A stretch of 64,000 nucleotides of DNA from Sphaerulina vaccinii (Eukaryota; Ascomycota; Dothideomycetes; Mycosphaerellales; Mycosphaerellaceae). The stretch's first letter is position 1, and every line of letters starts with the position of its first letter. Made by a program: the position numbers and the translations under genes. The notes beneath the pieces were generated by a model. That model was not told the origin of the DNA and searched no databases. It saw only the letters and a list, made by a program, of their open reading frames with translations. The stretch covers positions 2,418,001-2,482,000 of the forward strand of contig JAKUDP010000001.1 of the NCBI GenBank assembly GCA_022570795.1, read 5' to 3'. Below are positions 47,459-57,652 of this stretch, in pieces.

Positions 47459-49263
47459 CTATCGCCTGGGCTTATGCAACACCGGTACCTCGACCAACGA
47501 TGGAGCTTGATCTTCCATCTTCGACGATGCACTGACAGCACCAGCCAGCCAATCGCTGGCGTTCTGTTTGAAGTACTTGCTGACGACAGCTGTCACCGTC
47601 TCGACAATCTGCCGGATCTCATTGCTTGTAACGTTGTACGCGGGCGCAAGGATGATGTGATCACCACGGCGGCCGTCGGCGCTGCCCGTTCCCGGATATA
47701 GGCTCATGTTGTATGGCTTCTGCATGCCTAGTTCGCCATAGCTGTCAGTCATCGGTCCTTCTGTAGGATGCCACATACCATCTCCACCGATCGTGCGATC
47801 CTGATCGATCCCGAGGCTTCGGACTGCCGAACCAAGATAGCGTGCATAGATGCGAACGAACGTGGGATGAAGTGTGAATGGAGCTCCACAAGCAGAAAGA
47901 ACGAAGACGAAAGAGCAGCAACTCACCAAGCTCATGCAGCCCCATCGCTACACCCATCGATGGATCCCAAGGCTCCTTGGTGGATCGACACCTCACGAAC
48001 TCAATCCCCCAAAACAGCCCCTTGCCTCGAATATCACCAACTGCAACATGGTTCCCCAATCTCTCCTTCAGCAGACGTCCCAATAGGGCGCCTTGCTTCC
48101 TCACATTAGCCACCAGGTCATCTTGCATGATGATGCGCTGCACTTCTAGCGCTGCTTTGCAAGCCAGTGGGTGTCCCTGGTAGGTCTGGCCATGGCTAAA
48201 TGCTCCGGTCCCTTGTTCGAGTACTTCCACTACGTGTGCGCTGGCAAGCATAGCTGCGACTGGCATGTATCCGCCTCCGAGACCTTTGCCGAGAGTCTGG
48301 AGATCTGGTACAACGCCTATCAGAGGGTCTTGCCAGGCATGTAGAGGTTGAGGGAAACGTGCTGAGGGCTCGGGCCCGACACGTCCTGTACCACACATGA
48401 CTTCGTCGAAGATGAGAAGAGCGCCGAACTTGTCGCAGACTCTTCGAACGGCCTTGAAGTAGCCTGCTACTGGAGGCACGCAGCCCAGAGCCGCCCCAAC
48501 TACGGGTTCGGCGATGAAAGCTGCTACATTCTTTGGCCCGATCCGTTGAAATTCGGCTTCGAGTTCTACTTCTAGTCGTTCGACATATGCTGCTTCAGTA
48601 TCTTCCATGTCCCGGTAGGCATAGCATGGAGACACTCGGCTTGAGTTGGTCGCCAACATCGGTTCGAAGATGGCCCGGCGAGCAACGTGACCGCCGGCTG
48701 CCAGTGCTCCTAGGGTCGTGCCGTGGTAACTCTGGTGTCGCGAGATGAAATGTGAACGCTGCGGCTCTGGTTGCAGCTTCTCCAAGTGGTATTGACGTGC
48801 CATCTTGAGCGCTGCTTCCATGGCTTCACTTCCACTGCTCACGAAGAACGCACGGCTCATCTCGCCATCTGTGCTGTCTACGAGCAGTTTGGCGAGGTCT
48901 TCGGCTGCTCTTGTTGCGTAGAAAAGGGAGTGGCAGTATGAGACTTCTTGCATTTGATGGATGAGGGCATCTTGAACGCTGCTGTTGTCAGTGGCTGTGT
49001 GCTGAGGAGTGGTCGCCCACATACCGAAGTTCGCCATGTCCGAGGCATGCTACAGCTGCACCACCTGTAGCATCGAAGATCTCTTGTCCATTGCTCAGTG
49101 TAAGGTAGTGACCTTGCGCTGCTACGACGTGGTGTGGATCATGCTGAAGAGTGCGGTGCAGAACAGCAGACCTGCTGGTCTTGACAGAGTCTGTGCCATT
49201 AGGAGGGAGTGTTTCTTTGTCAACGACATTGCCGTCGTTGAGGAGTAGCACCGATGGTGACAT
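47459..49263 (-). CDS. Class-III PLP aminotransferase
   Basis: Three exons (49263-49025, about 48981-47927, 47727-47459), about 520 aa. Class-III aminotransferases move amino groups from omega-amino acids, diamines or dialkylglycines. Signatures include the FVSSGSEAMEAALKMARQY cofactor region, LLIFDEVMCGTGR with the PLP-contacting Asp, and the lysine in QTLGKGLGGGYMPVAAML. A C-terminal SLYPGTGSADGRRGDHI and APAYNVTSNEI block follows. Intron 1 (about 43 bp) has two possible acceptors three bases apart. Intron 2 is 199 bp (GTGAGT...GAACTAG) and joins HELG-MQKPYNMSLYPG. Substrate cannot be assigned; it is not adjacent to the decarboxylase, so a role in the GABA shunt is not implied. Confidence 0.87.
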
Positions 49264-51748
49264 GATGGGAAAGAGTATACAATGAGGTATAAAACCACAG
49301 TTAATATGTCGGTAAATGCAAGCGTCACAAGTTCATGCACTGGATGTCGCTACCAACGTAAGGACTGACTTGCCTGAAGAAAGCAGGATCGAATAGTGTG
49401 CGGCATGGTGCAGTTTCATCCGCCGTCGGCGTTTCCTCTTTGCATTGGGTACAATGGAGCCTCTCATGGGTCCATCGGCCACGGAAAAGCCTGGGATGCT
49501 GGAAGCTAAATTATTCTTTAGACTTTGAGCTACGGAAGTGTAATCATTCGGCTTCGGCGTTGCAAGGATGTTGCCCATGATGGAAGCGGCATGCCGACTT
49601 GGTGCTTTCATTTATGACTTCTACTCAGCAGCAGATGGCGACAATCTATGCGATATGTATGGACGAAGTGGCAGATGGAAACTCCCGCATGGCTTCGCAT
49701 GGTAGCATTCAGCGGAGTTCATCGGTTTGTCTTATTGTCATCTGACTTTATGGACTAGATGTAGTCAAGGAGCTACTGTGCTCTGCATGCTTCGGAGAGC
49801 GCTCCGAGGTGTAGCGATTGAACGATATCGCCATTTCCAGCATTTGCAAGGGAGTAAGCGGCTCGTGTGGGTTACAGCTGCTGCTCACTGGATCCGGAAT
49901 GAGGCTCGTGGTCATCAGTGTCGTAAGTCGGGTAATCAAGCCTCTCTTTCAAGTGGTCCCATCCCACAGCAAGCAGGCTGACATGGAGGTGGTGGTCTAC
50001 TTATGGTCGCACAAACGCACGAGTTCAATGACGATCCAGCCCATATCTTTATATGAGCAGCCCGATGCGGATATGAGGCGGACCTGGCTCCACAGCATTG
50101 TCTGGTCAGCCAGTGGTGCTCGTGCTGCAGGTTTCGCTTGGAAACGGGCAGGCCTCCGAGCCAGTAAGCCTCTGGTCTCGGCCATCGCTTCTCCCATCCA
50201 GTACAACCTCATGTCGTCGATCTTAGCAGTTCTAAGCTGGTGGTAGCATTCAGCATCCTGGACAGCCGAGATGTCACGATAACAGACCCGTCATTTGGAA
50301 TGTGCCTTGACCTCTTACAATGCGTATGAAAGCCAAGATGAAGCCAGCCTACGATATTGGTTGCTCCAGCGTCCCTGAAGGAGTACATTAGAACCACTCT
50401 GAAGTATTCAGAGCCTCCGGTGCAGATGGCGGTATCACATCTGCTCGTCTGCATAGGTTATCGGATCGTTATACATGATGCTCGCGATATGTTCCTCGTT
50501 TCGGTGACCTTGAGTCTAAGCATTTAGCGGCCCTAGCTGCATCGTATATCGCTCTCTCAAGGGGCGGCAAAGACCGTGAAGGTGTCTCGCGCATGAAAGA
50601 CCTGGACGCCGGTGACTTCGTCTGGTCCAGCGTAGCGTCGTGAACTATGCAGTGCTCGAGCTTCATGTGGTGCTCTCTATAGTTCTTGAAGACGGAATCG
50701 CTCCGATCGAGGAGAGCCTGATAGGTAGAGCAGCTGTATTGCACAAAAGCTCCGACTTGCACTTGTGAGCTGACGCATGTGCTTGTGCTTACCTTGAGTT
50801 GTTCGGTGGAGGGAAGTTGATAGAGAGGATTGCGCTGAAGCACAAGCGCTATCAGCCATCGTAAGCTTCACATTGCGGGCCATATTTATTACAGCTCTCA
50901 CGCATCGTTCGCGCAGTAGTGGTCTCTCGTTCACAGAATTCCCGCCTGTGCGAGTCGAGGGCAAGAGGGATGTCGCAGGTTTGGGTTGCCGCCAAGGTTC
51001 TCGGGATCTCGGACTGCTCGCTCCTTCCCGTCTGTAGTTGAAGTGCCCGCTGCTTGCGATGTTCACCAAGACAACCACACGCGTTCTACTATATCATACG
51101 TTGACTTCGAATCCAACCAGCACTCACCGCAAGCATAGTACTCGAATCTCGACAAGTGGCGACACAGTGCACGACTCGGGTGGACAAGGTCGCGACCACG
51201 CAGACATGATTGACAGACGCCATTGACGTTCTTCGACGCATCTGGAACTTGGATCTTGCATTAGTTCATGTATAACGTCAGGAACGATCGACTGGACGAA
51301 CTGAAGCTTCTTCACACTTGTGAAGAAAACCTTCTTCGAGCTCTACATCGTCTGTAGCGATCCCTCTTGGCAACTCTCCAGGTGCATCGGTCCAGTCCGT
51401 TCTGAAATCTGCTCATTGCCAACACCACAAAGTCCACCCCAGTGATTGGTGGCGCCAAACATATATTGCGGCACTACGCCGTCTCCATCGAATCCACTGG
51501 TAACATCGGCATGCCGTGTGGGACAGCCGAACGAAGCTGAACGCGAAACTGGTGCGGGCCGTACGTGAAGCAAGCCGTCTTCTGCCTGTGACATAGTAGT
51601 AAGACGGTTTTTCATTTGTCCGTCTACTTATCGCTGGGCACCACCAAAGAGCAATCACCTTTTAGCGGGACAGTGGTATCACCAAGCAAGCTCTCCGACG
51701 ACTTTTCAGTGGCGATCCACATCACCGCCATTGAAACGACGCAAGGTT
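49264..51748. other. Intergenic, 2.5 kb
   Basis: The divergent spacer between the aminotransferase and the endonuclease relic. Unrecognised open frames occur on the minus strand at 49333-49611 and 50469-50843. I cannot support any as a gene. Confidence 0.45.
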
Positions 51749-52690
51749 ATGCAGCCACAATCTGGGAGCAGTCCACGGCAGACTTCTCAACCCGAGTCAT
51801 GTGCATTGCACATGCGCATCTACTCTTGGAATGTCAATGGATTGTCTCCGTTCTTGCAGCCTTCAATAACATCCTTCTTTGGCTCGAAAGGCAGCAAAGC
51901 TGAGCAGTCTAAAGAGGTGGGTACATCCACATTACGAGGTGTCCTACGTCGCTATGATTGGCCGGAATTGACGTCGCTATGATTGGCCGGGATTTTCAGG
52001 AAGTGAAGATAAATCCGGACGACAATGCTTCGCAGCGAGCTGTCGAAAAGGCTGTAACTCGAGCTCCGAACGAGCCGATTGAGGAGCCGGCTTATCGTGC
52101 TTTCTTTTGTTTGCCAAAGGACAAGTTCAATGCAAGAGGCTTCGGACGAAAAGTATATGGCGTATGCAACATTGTACGTGAAGACTTTATCGCGCACTTC
52201 AGCGCAAAGTTTCGCGAGGTTGACTGGGACCTCGAAGGGCGCTTTCTGGTCTGCGAGACAGAGGCTCGCCAGGGTATACCAAGACTGGCTATCTTCAACT
52301 GTTAGTACGAGGTACGTGCAGTCCAGTCTACTGCTCTAACATCTCCATACAGGCTACATGGTGAATGGGACTGAAGCACCCTACAAGAGCTCAGACAACG
52401 GCGAGATTCAGGGTACAAGGCATGACAGGAAACTTAGGGTTCATGAACTCCTCCAAGCCGAATGTCGTGCACTGGAGAAAGATGATGTAGTCCTAGCCGG
52501 CGATATGAACGTTGCACGTACAAAGCTGGATGGCCATCCCAATCTCAGAACGCATCCAACACAGCATTGCATAAACCGCGCAGATTTTGAGACAAGATCC
52601 TTCGACAAAGTGATTGAGGGGAGCTTGCAGATGATTGATACCTTTCGCCGCCTCTCTCGATACCCCAAACGATCTCCATACCTCTTGGGA
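51749..52690 (+). pseudogene. AP-endonuclease/EEP-family gene relic
   Basis: Pieces of an exonuclease-III/AP-endonuclease-like protein run in order. RIYSWNVNGLSPFLQPSITS (with the metal-binding Asn) and LRGVLRRYDWPE lie in one frame. QEVKINPDDNASQRAVEKA (catalytic Glu) and RGFGRKVYGVCNIVREDF continue in another. After a plausible 52-bp intron (52301-52352), YMVNGTEAPYKSSDNGE and VVLAGDMNVARTKLD follow. The frame breaks at a 25-bp tandem duplication (51946-51990). Further on the frame shifts again near 52650, and the C-terminal SDH catalytic motif is not found. Splicing 51917-51999 as an 83-bp intron would restore the first frame but would delete conserved residues. I judge it non-functional. 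Confidence 0.62.
51946..51990. repeat. 25-bp-period tandem duplication
   Basis: A 20-bp sequence at 51946-51965 is repeated exactly at 51971-51990. The period of 25 is not a multiple of three, so it shifts the reading frame of the endonuclease relic. Confidence 0.9.
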
Positions 52691-52747
52691 TCCTTCACGC
52701 TTGACATCTTTTCTCCATTGCGCGATCATGACCTCTACGCCATCTGT

Positions 52748-53326
52748 TCACGACTCCGAAGTTGTCTTCCCGCCCTTTACCAGCCTCGACGCATCGTCCT
52801 CCACGCAATGCCATTGCTTACTACCCATCGTCCGTTGCATACACGATACCACGCGCTCGTCTTCAGGATACATCAACTCCCCATCTCCAGGCCATTCGGC
52901 GATCGCAACGTCTCTCTCTTGCTTCTCTTTCTTTCCTTTTCCTTGTGACAGTGGCTTTCCATGTCGTCCCATCCCCCATCCAGCTCTCTCCTTCCACATA
53001 TCCGTTTCCGGGTCAAATATCTCAATACAATCCTTCGCGCATCTACAAGGTTCGCCGTGTGCTTCTGAGACAAAACAGCTCTTCACACATCTCCCAGCTG
53101 CAGCGTTCATTTTCACCCTCCCACCGCACTGATCGCAGCCATCCATCTCGTGCTTCACTTCTCTCTCTCCGCCACCACCTTCCGCTCCAGGAATCTTGGT
53201 GTATTGCAGATTAACACACAATTTCTCGCCACCAGCATAATGTAAACAAATCGAAGAGCCTTTGGAGAGTTGGTGGATGATGTACATTGCGATGAGGAGG
53301 AGGATGGTTCGATGGAGAGGTGGCAT
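52748..53326 (-). CDS. Small Cys-rich protein with N-terminal hydrophobic segment
   Basis: Single exon, 192 aa from the ATG at 53326; the frame extends to 53596 but only from a GTG. The N-terminus MPPLHRTILLLIAMYIIHQL is a signal peptide or signal anchor. The remainder has 11 cysteines, concentrated in a block GCDQCGG...GRCVKSCF...EPCRCAKDC (about residues 75-115). A charged, glycine- and lysine-rich region and a pair near the end follow. I do not recognise the family. It could be a secreted or membrane-anchored Cys-rich protein, possibly effector-like. The gene faces the endonuclease relic, whose 3' remnant it nearly meets. The ORF could still be chance, but the cysteine pattern argues for a real product. 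Confidence 0.5.
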   Translation of the reverse strand: MPPLHRTILLLIAMYIIHQLSKGSSICLHYAGGEKLCVNLQYTKIPGAEGGGGEREVKHEMDGCDQCGGRVKMNAAAGRCVKSCFVSEAHGEPCRCAKDCIEIFDPETDMWKERAGWGMGRHGKPLSQGKGKKEKQERDVAIAEWPGDGELMYPEDERVVSCMQRTMGSKQWHCVEDDASRLVKGGKTTSES

Positions 53327-54181
53327 CTTGTCTTCTTTTGGCCTCGAGGCGCTTCTGGTTGGTGTTAGAGGTGATGTCTTGTTGTATGGGTCGCGCCTTC
53401 CTTCTTGTGATGTGGCGATTCTAGATGTTGTTGTAATTTTCGAGGTTGGAGCTTGGAGATGGCGCCTGTTCTTGTTCTGGTGCGATATATGTGTCCTGTG
53501 CGACGTCTCGGTGCTATTGTTGTACTGTGGTGCGCTTCTTATTGTTGAACGCGAAAGCTTCCAAAGGCTCGAGAAAAATGAAGATTGCCGGCACACTCTG
53601 TCTTTACTTTCAGTCGCTTGGTGTGTTCCAGATTTCAGAGAGCTTTGCTAATACTAGGCTGAGAGAGTAGTCCTCTCGGATTGCAGATCTTCGTCCATTG
53701 ATACGTAAGGGTCGCCTCTGCTGTCGTAGTCGCTTCTGTTTTATGTGAGATGCCGGCAACATTCAATCTCGCCAGCCCTTGGAAGGGAGGAGACATACTT
53801 ACCTCGGACCCTTTAGAGCTTAAGCGAAGTGAATGGAAAGAAGGGTGATGGGGTAGGAGGGAGGAAGTATCTCTGCAAACTAGGTCAAGAGGCAACGCGG
53901 CCTGTCTACGAGCTCGCTGTCGTGGTGCTCGTGCGTATGGCGGAGATGATCGGGGTAAGATATGGTATCGCTTTTCTCATGCCGGTCATGAACATCTCTA
54001 TCTAACCATACAGTCCATTATGCAGGCCATTTAGCGCGACAAGTTTCCATCGTGCAGGCGTTTTGTTTCCTGCTATAGCTTTGTCATCCCGCCATGCTCT
54101 CTGGAATCCAGAGGAACCCAGGGGAGGCCCCAGCAAACGCTAGGCTTGCTCGGTCTCAACGTCTACTTGGAGACACAACGT
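53327..54181. other. Intergenic, 0.85 kb
   Basis: Upstream of the Cys-rich gene and downstream of eEF1B-gamma. I see no supported gene. Confidence 0.5.
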
Positions 54182-55804
54182 CTACTTGAAGACCTTGCCA
54201 TCAGCCCACTCGTACTCCTTGCCGTTGACAATGAGGGGCTTGTCCCATGACCACTGGTCGTTGACGAACTCCTGGTCCTCCTTCTTCTTCGGGTCGAGCT
54301 TGGTGAACTCGTATGAGTCGACATCTGGAGCGACGTCGAAGGCTGGGAGAGCCTCCTGTCCACGGACAAGGAAGGCACCCTTGATGATGCTGTCGTTGGC
54401 CTTGCCATAGACAGATGCGGCACCGAAAATGTACTTGCGGCTGGCCTCGAGACGGGTGAAGAAACCACCGACCAAGTTGGAGGTCATGAAGACCATGGTC
54501 AACTCGTCGTTGTACTTGTAGTCCACAGTCCACAGAGAGTACTCCTCGAAGTTGACGTTCTCCCAGAACCATGGAAGGGCGACCTCGCGGGTCTCCTCGT
54601 TGGAGTACTTGCGCTTCCTGTAAGAGTGTTAGTGGTTGTAACGTAAGAAAGATGTGGAAGATCTTACCAGTCATCCAGAACGAATGTTGGGCGGCCAAGC
54701 AGCTCGAGAGGGTGCTTTGGCTTTGGTGCCTCCTTTGGCTCATCGTCCTCCTCATCAGCAGCTGGGGCTGGCTTGGCGGCCTTTGGTGCTGGGGCGGCCT
54801 TTGGCTTCTCAGCCTTCGGTGCCTTCTCAACCTTTGGTGGGTGGTTTGGAATGGCTTTCTCAATGAACTTGAGCTCGCCGGCGACGGCAGTGTAGATGTC
54901 CTGGTTGGCAACAGTCTCGAACCATCGGGTGAACGCTGGGTGCTGTGTGCGCCACTCCTTGTCGAAGAAGTTCTCGAATCCACGGCTGGCGATGCTGGCG
55001 ACGAACAGATCGGCGAGAGTGAGGCGCTCGTTGACGAGGAATGTGTTGACGGTGAAGTGCTCTTCGAGGACCTTGACGTTGGCCTGGGTGGCCGCTTGTG
55101 CATCATCCACGCTCTTCTTGTTGTATGGGTCCTTGCCGGTCAGAGGACGGAACCAGCCAGCGAGCTTTGGAAGGAGCTCAGTGTTGGCGAAGGACATCCA
55201 TCGGAGGATGGAGGCGTAGTCCTGCTTGGTCTTGCCGAGAAGGCTGGTCTTCTCGTTTTGTGATGTCACTGAAGCAGCGCTGTTAGTGGCTGTTCTTCCA
55301 AATATCTCGTCTCTTCAATATTCAACGTGTGTATGCGTTTTCAGAGTGTGAATACGTTCTCAACAGTTGTCTTTCGACGTCTCAGACAGGGATAACTGTA
55401 ATTGATATATTTCTTTCATCATTGCAGTGGGCGGGGTGTGATATTGTGCGCGGCCGTCTCTTTCGTTCGAAGTGGAAAGGGGCGACTCACGGTAGATGGC
55501 AATGGCCATGGCCTCAGTCAGGACGTAGCCGTCAGCGCCCTCGAAAGTTGGGACCTTGCCCAGCTTGTTGAGCTTCTTGTAGTCGGCGGTGACATTGCCT
55601 GGGGTGGTCTCAACAAGCTCGACATCGAGTCCGTTGGCCTTGGCGACGGCGAGAAGGGCGGTGGTGCGCGCATTGCCCTGCGAAGAAGAGATATGTTAGA
55701 AGAAAGCTCTTTTTGCCATGTCGACAAAAGATTGTTGGTGGTGGCCTCTTCTCTGCCACGGCGGTCATGCGTACCTGGTACGAGTAGATCTTTCCGAATG
55801 CCAT
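54182..55804 (-). CDS. Translation elongation factor eEF1B gamma
   Basis: Four exons (55804-55775, 55677-55491, 55268-54668, 54617-54182), 417 aa. The protein anchors the guanine-nucleotide exchange complex that recharges eEF1A. A 10-codon first exon (MAFGKIYSYQ) and exons 2-3 form the glutathione-transferase-like domain (LGKVPTFEGADGYVLTEAMA, LVNERLTLADLF). A Lys/Ala/Pro linker follows (KAEKPKAAPAPKAAKP). The EF1G domain comes last, with FWENVNFEEYSLWTVDYKYN, SRKYIFGAASVYGKAND and a C-terminal YEWADGKVFK. Intron 2 is 222 bp, several times the local norm, and holds a box C/D snoRNA. The gene shares a 242-bp divergent promoter with uS9m. Confidence 0.95.
55336..55428 (-). ncRNA. Box C/D snoRNA, snR38-like, in eEF1B-gamma intron 2
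   Basis: Inside the 222-bp intron, reading the minus strand, box C ATGATGA is at 55422-55416. A D' box CTGA is at 55385-55382, a C'-like TGTTGAG at 55365-55359 and box D CTGA at 55344-55341, so C to D spans 82 nt. The guide directly 5' of D' is complementary to ACAGGGATAACTG, which I know as part of the conserved peptidyl-transferase-centre region of LSU rRNA. The fifth paired base is the middle G of GGG. From memory, yeast snR38 methylates that position (Gm2815 in yeast numbering) and is encoded in an intron of TEF4, an eEF1B-gamma gene. Terminal pairing is weak, so the ends are approximate. Confidence 0.8.
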
Positions 55805-56046
55805 AGTGTGAGTGCTTTTGTGTGAGGCTGTGGTCTCAGTGTGCCTTCGTTGGCGAGTTTGTGGAGGAAGAAGAAGAGAGAAATATGGTTGTTGTAGTGA
55901 AAGTGACTGTTTGGCTGCGAGGGGCAGGCACTTTGACACATTTTCCAGCAGCAAGTGCACGTCCCTTGATTTGTGCCAAGAGCGGTGCCCGACCTGCACT
56001 TCAATGCAGGCGCGCTCTTCTAGACATTATTGTACAGCACAGCACC
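55805..56046. promoter_or_regulatory. Divergent promoter, eEF1B-gamma / uS9m
   Basis: A 242-bp spacer between head-to-head start codons. On the eEF1B-gamma side a purine run at about 55864-55885 reads as a CT-rich tract on the sense strand, common in leaders of highly expressed fungal translation genes. No specific factor site was identified. Confidence 0.5.
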
Positions 56047-57155
56047 ATGGAATCAGTGCTGGGGCGACATTGCCTGCGCAGGCTGGTCGCGGCATCTCCA
56101 CGAACATGCTTACATCCAACAAGACGGACACGGACACTGGCGACGGTGAATGATGGACAGACCATCAATGCGGCTGCGGAGTTGCCAGAGGAGAACGGCA
56201 AGGTCGTGCTATCGAGACAGCGACCATCGCGAGGAGGCCAAGTGCGCGGCGAGATGATGGAGACGCCCTCCAACATCGGGAAAGGAGGCAACAGAGGCAA
56301 CAATGGCCCACGACGAGGACGAGGCGGCGATCGAGACGACCCCAAGAACCACCCTATCCTCAGGCGCATCAGAATTGTACCAGCATCGCCATCATACTTT
56401 ACTGCGACACCTCGATACACGGACGATCTGTTAGCCCTCTCAGCGCTGTTGAGGAAATTCCAACTGCTACCAGTCCTTCCCACAGGTGAAGCGCCACGAG
56501 TAGCATGGAAAACGATAGACCAATACAAAGCCGAAGTCGCAGAACCCGTCCGAGCAAAGAGCTACAAGATGCTCCTGGAATTGCTCAAGAGATTGAACTA
56601 CATCCACCCCTCCCTCATCCCGGCGGAAGTCACACAAGCCTTGGAGAAATACAAACGTCTAGTCCAGCCACACCACAACAGACCGCGACCAATCCTCGTC
56701 GACAGATTCGGAAGATCAAAAGCTGTGGGGCGAAGAAAGAGCAGCGCGGCTTCAGTCTTCGTTGTAGAAGGCGAAGGGAAAGTTCTGATTAATGGAAAGC
56801 CTTTGACAGACTATTTCGGACGTCTGCATGATAGGGAGACTGCTGTTTGGGCTTTGAAGGCTACGCAAAGGATGGACAAGTATAATGTTTGGGCACTTGC
56901 GCAGGGTGGCGGGACCACTGGACAGGCTGATGCTATTCAGCTTGGGTTGGCGAAGGCGTTGTTGGCGCATGAGCCGGATTTGAAACCCGCGCTGAGGAGA
57001 GGCGAGTACAATTCCTTCCAAAATGCAGCAGTGGCAGGGTATGAGAAGCTAACGTTCATGCAGCACGTGTCATTACACGCGATCCTCGAAGAGTCGAGCG
57101 AAAGAAGCCCGGAAAGCTCAAAGCGCGCAAGATGCCTGCTTGGGTCAAGCGTTAA
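56047..57155 (+). CDS. Mitochondrial small-subunit ribosomal protein uS9m
   Basis: Two exons (56047-57001 and 57064-57155), 348 aa. It is a component of the mitoribosomal small subunit. A presequence (MESVLGRHCLRRLVAASPRT) and a Gly/Arg-rich linker precede the uS9 domain (about 220-348): GRSKAVGRRKSSAASVFVVE, VWALAQGGGTTGQADAIQLG. The open frame runs on to 57246, but the conserved C-terminus RDPRRVERKKPGKLKARK lies in another frame. It is reached only by splicing 57002-57063, which keeps the expected LRRA-RVITRDPRRVE join. The donor there is GCGAGT (a GC-AG intron), with branch site GCTAAC and acceptor ATGCAG. Reading straight through would replace the rRNA-contacting tail with unrelated sequence. 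Confidence 0.92.
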
Positions 57156-57578
57156 GATGTTGTCTATACCATTGTATTATATTGTACAGCCTGCACACGA
57201 AGCACGGTGCGGAACCAGGTCTGTGACATTGTCGAAGAAATGCTAACATCTATGACCTCAGACTCCACAGTACGGCTGACGACTTCCAGAATGGACAATG
57301 GGATCTGCATGCTGAGTCGCACATTGACAACGAGAAGCAAGAGGTGGTGACACTCACTTGGCCAAGGTCAGAGCATCCCGGCCTTTTATGGTCTTTCTGC
57401 CTTTGACTTCGTACATCAGCTAGCTTACCGCAATACCAGTGGTTTTGGAAAGGACACATGGCATAGGCATATGCTCCACCGTGTAGTATGACTGACTCCT
57501 CGCGGTTACATCCGACTCCGTTACCACACTCTTCAACCAGCCTTTATAACACGTCTTTCCCGGTGGTACTTCAGTCAA
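57156..57578. other. Intergenic before tRNA, 0.4 kb
   Basis: The 3' region of uS9m and the upstream flank of the tRNA gene. I see no other feature. Confidence 0.5.
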
Positions 57579-57652
57579 GATCCCATAGCTCAATTGGTTA
57601 GAGCATCTGTCTTATACGCAGAAGGCTCTGAGTTCGAGTCTCAGTGGGATCA
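57579..57652 (+). tRNA. tRNA-Ile (anticodon UAU)
   Basis: A 74-nt cloverleaf. The acceptor stem pairs GATCCCA with TGGGATC (discriminator A). The D stem is GCTC/GAGC, and the anticodon stem TCTGT/GCAGA encloses the 7-nt loop CTTATAC with anticodon TAT. The variable loop is AGGCT, and the T stem CTGAG/CTCAG encloses TTCGAGT. The internal promoter boxes fit: A box TAGCTCAATTGG and B box AGTTCGAGTCT. No intron is present. It decodes AUA. Confidence 0.95.

Noticed and set aside
57064..57246. Read-through C-terminus of the uS9m frame
   Set aside because: It lacks the conserved rRNA-contacting tail, which lies in another frame behind a GC-AG intron.
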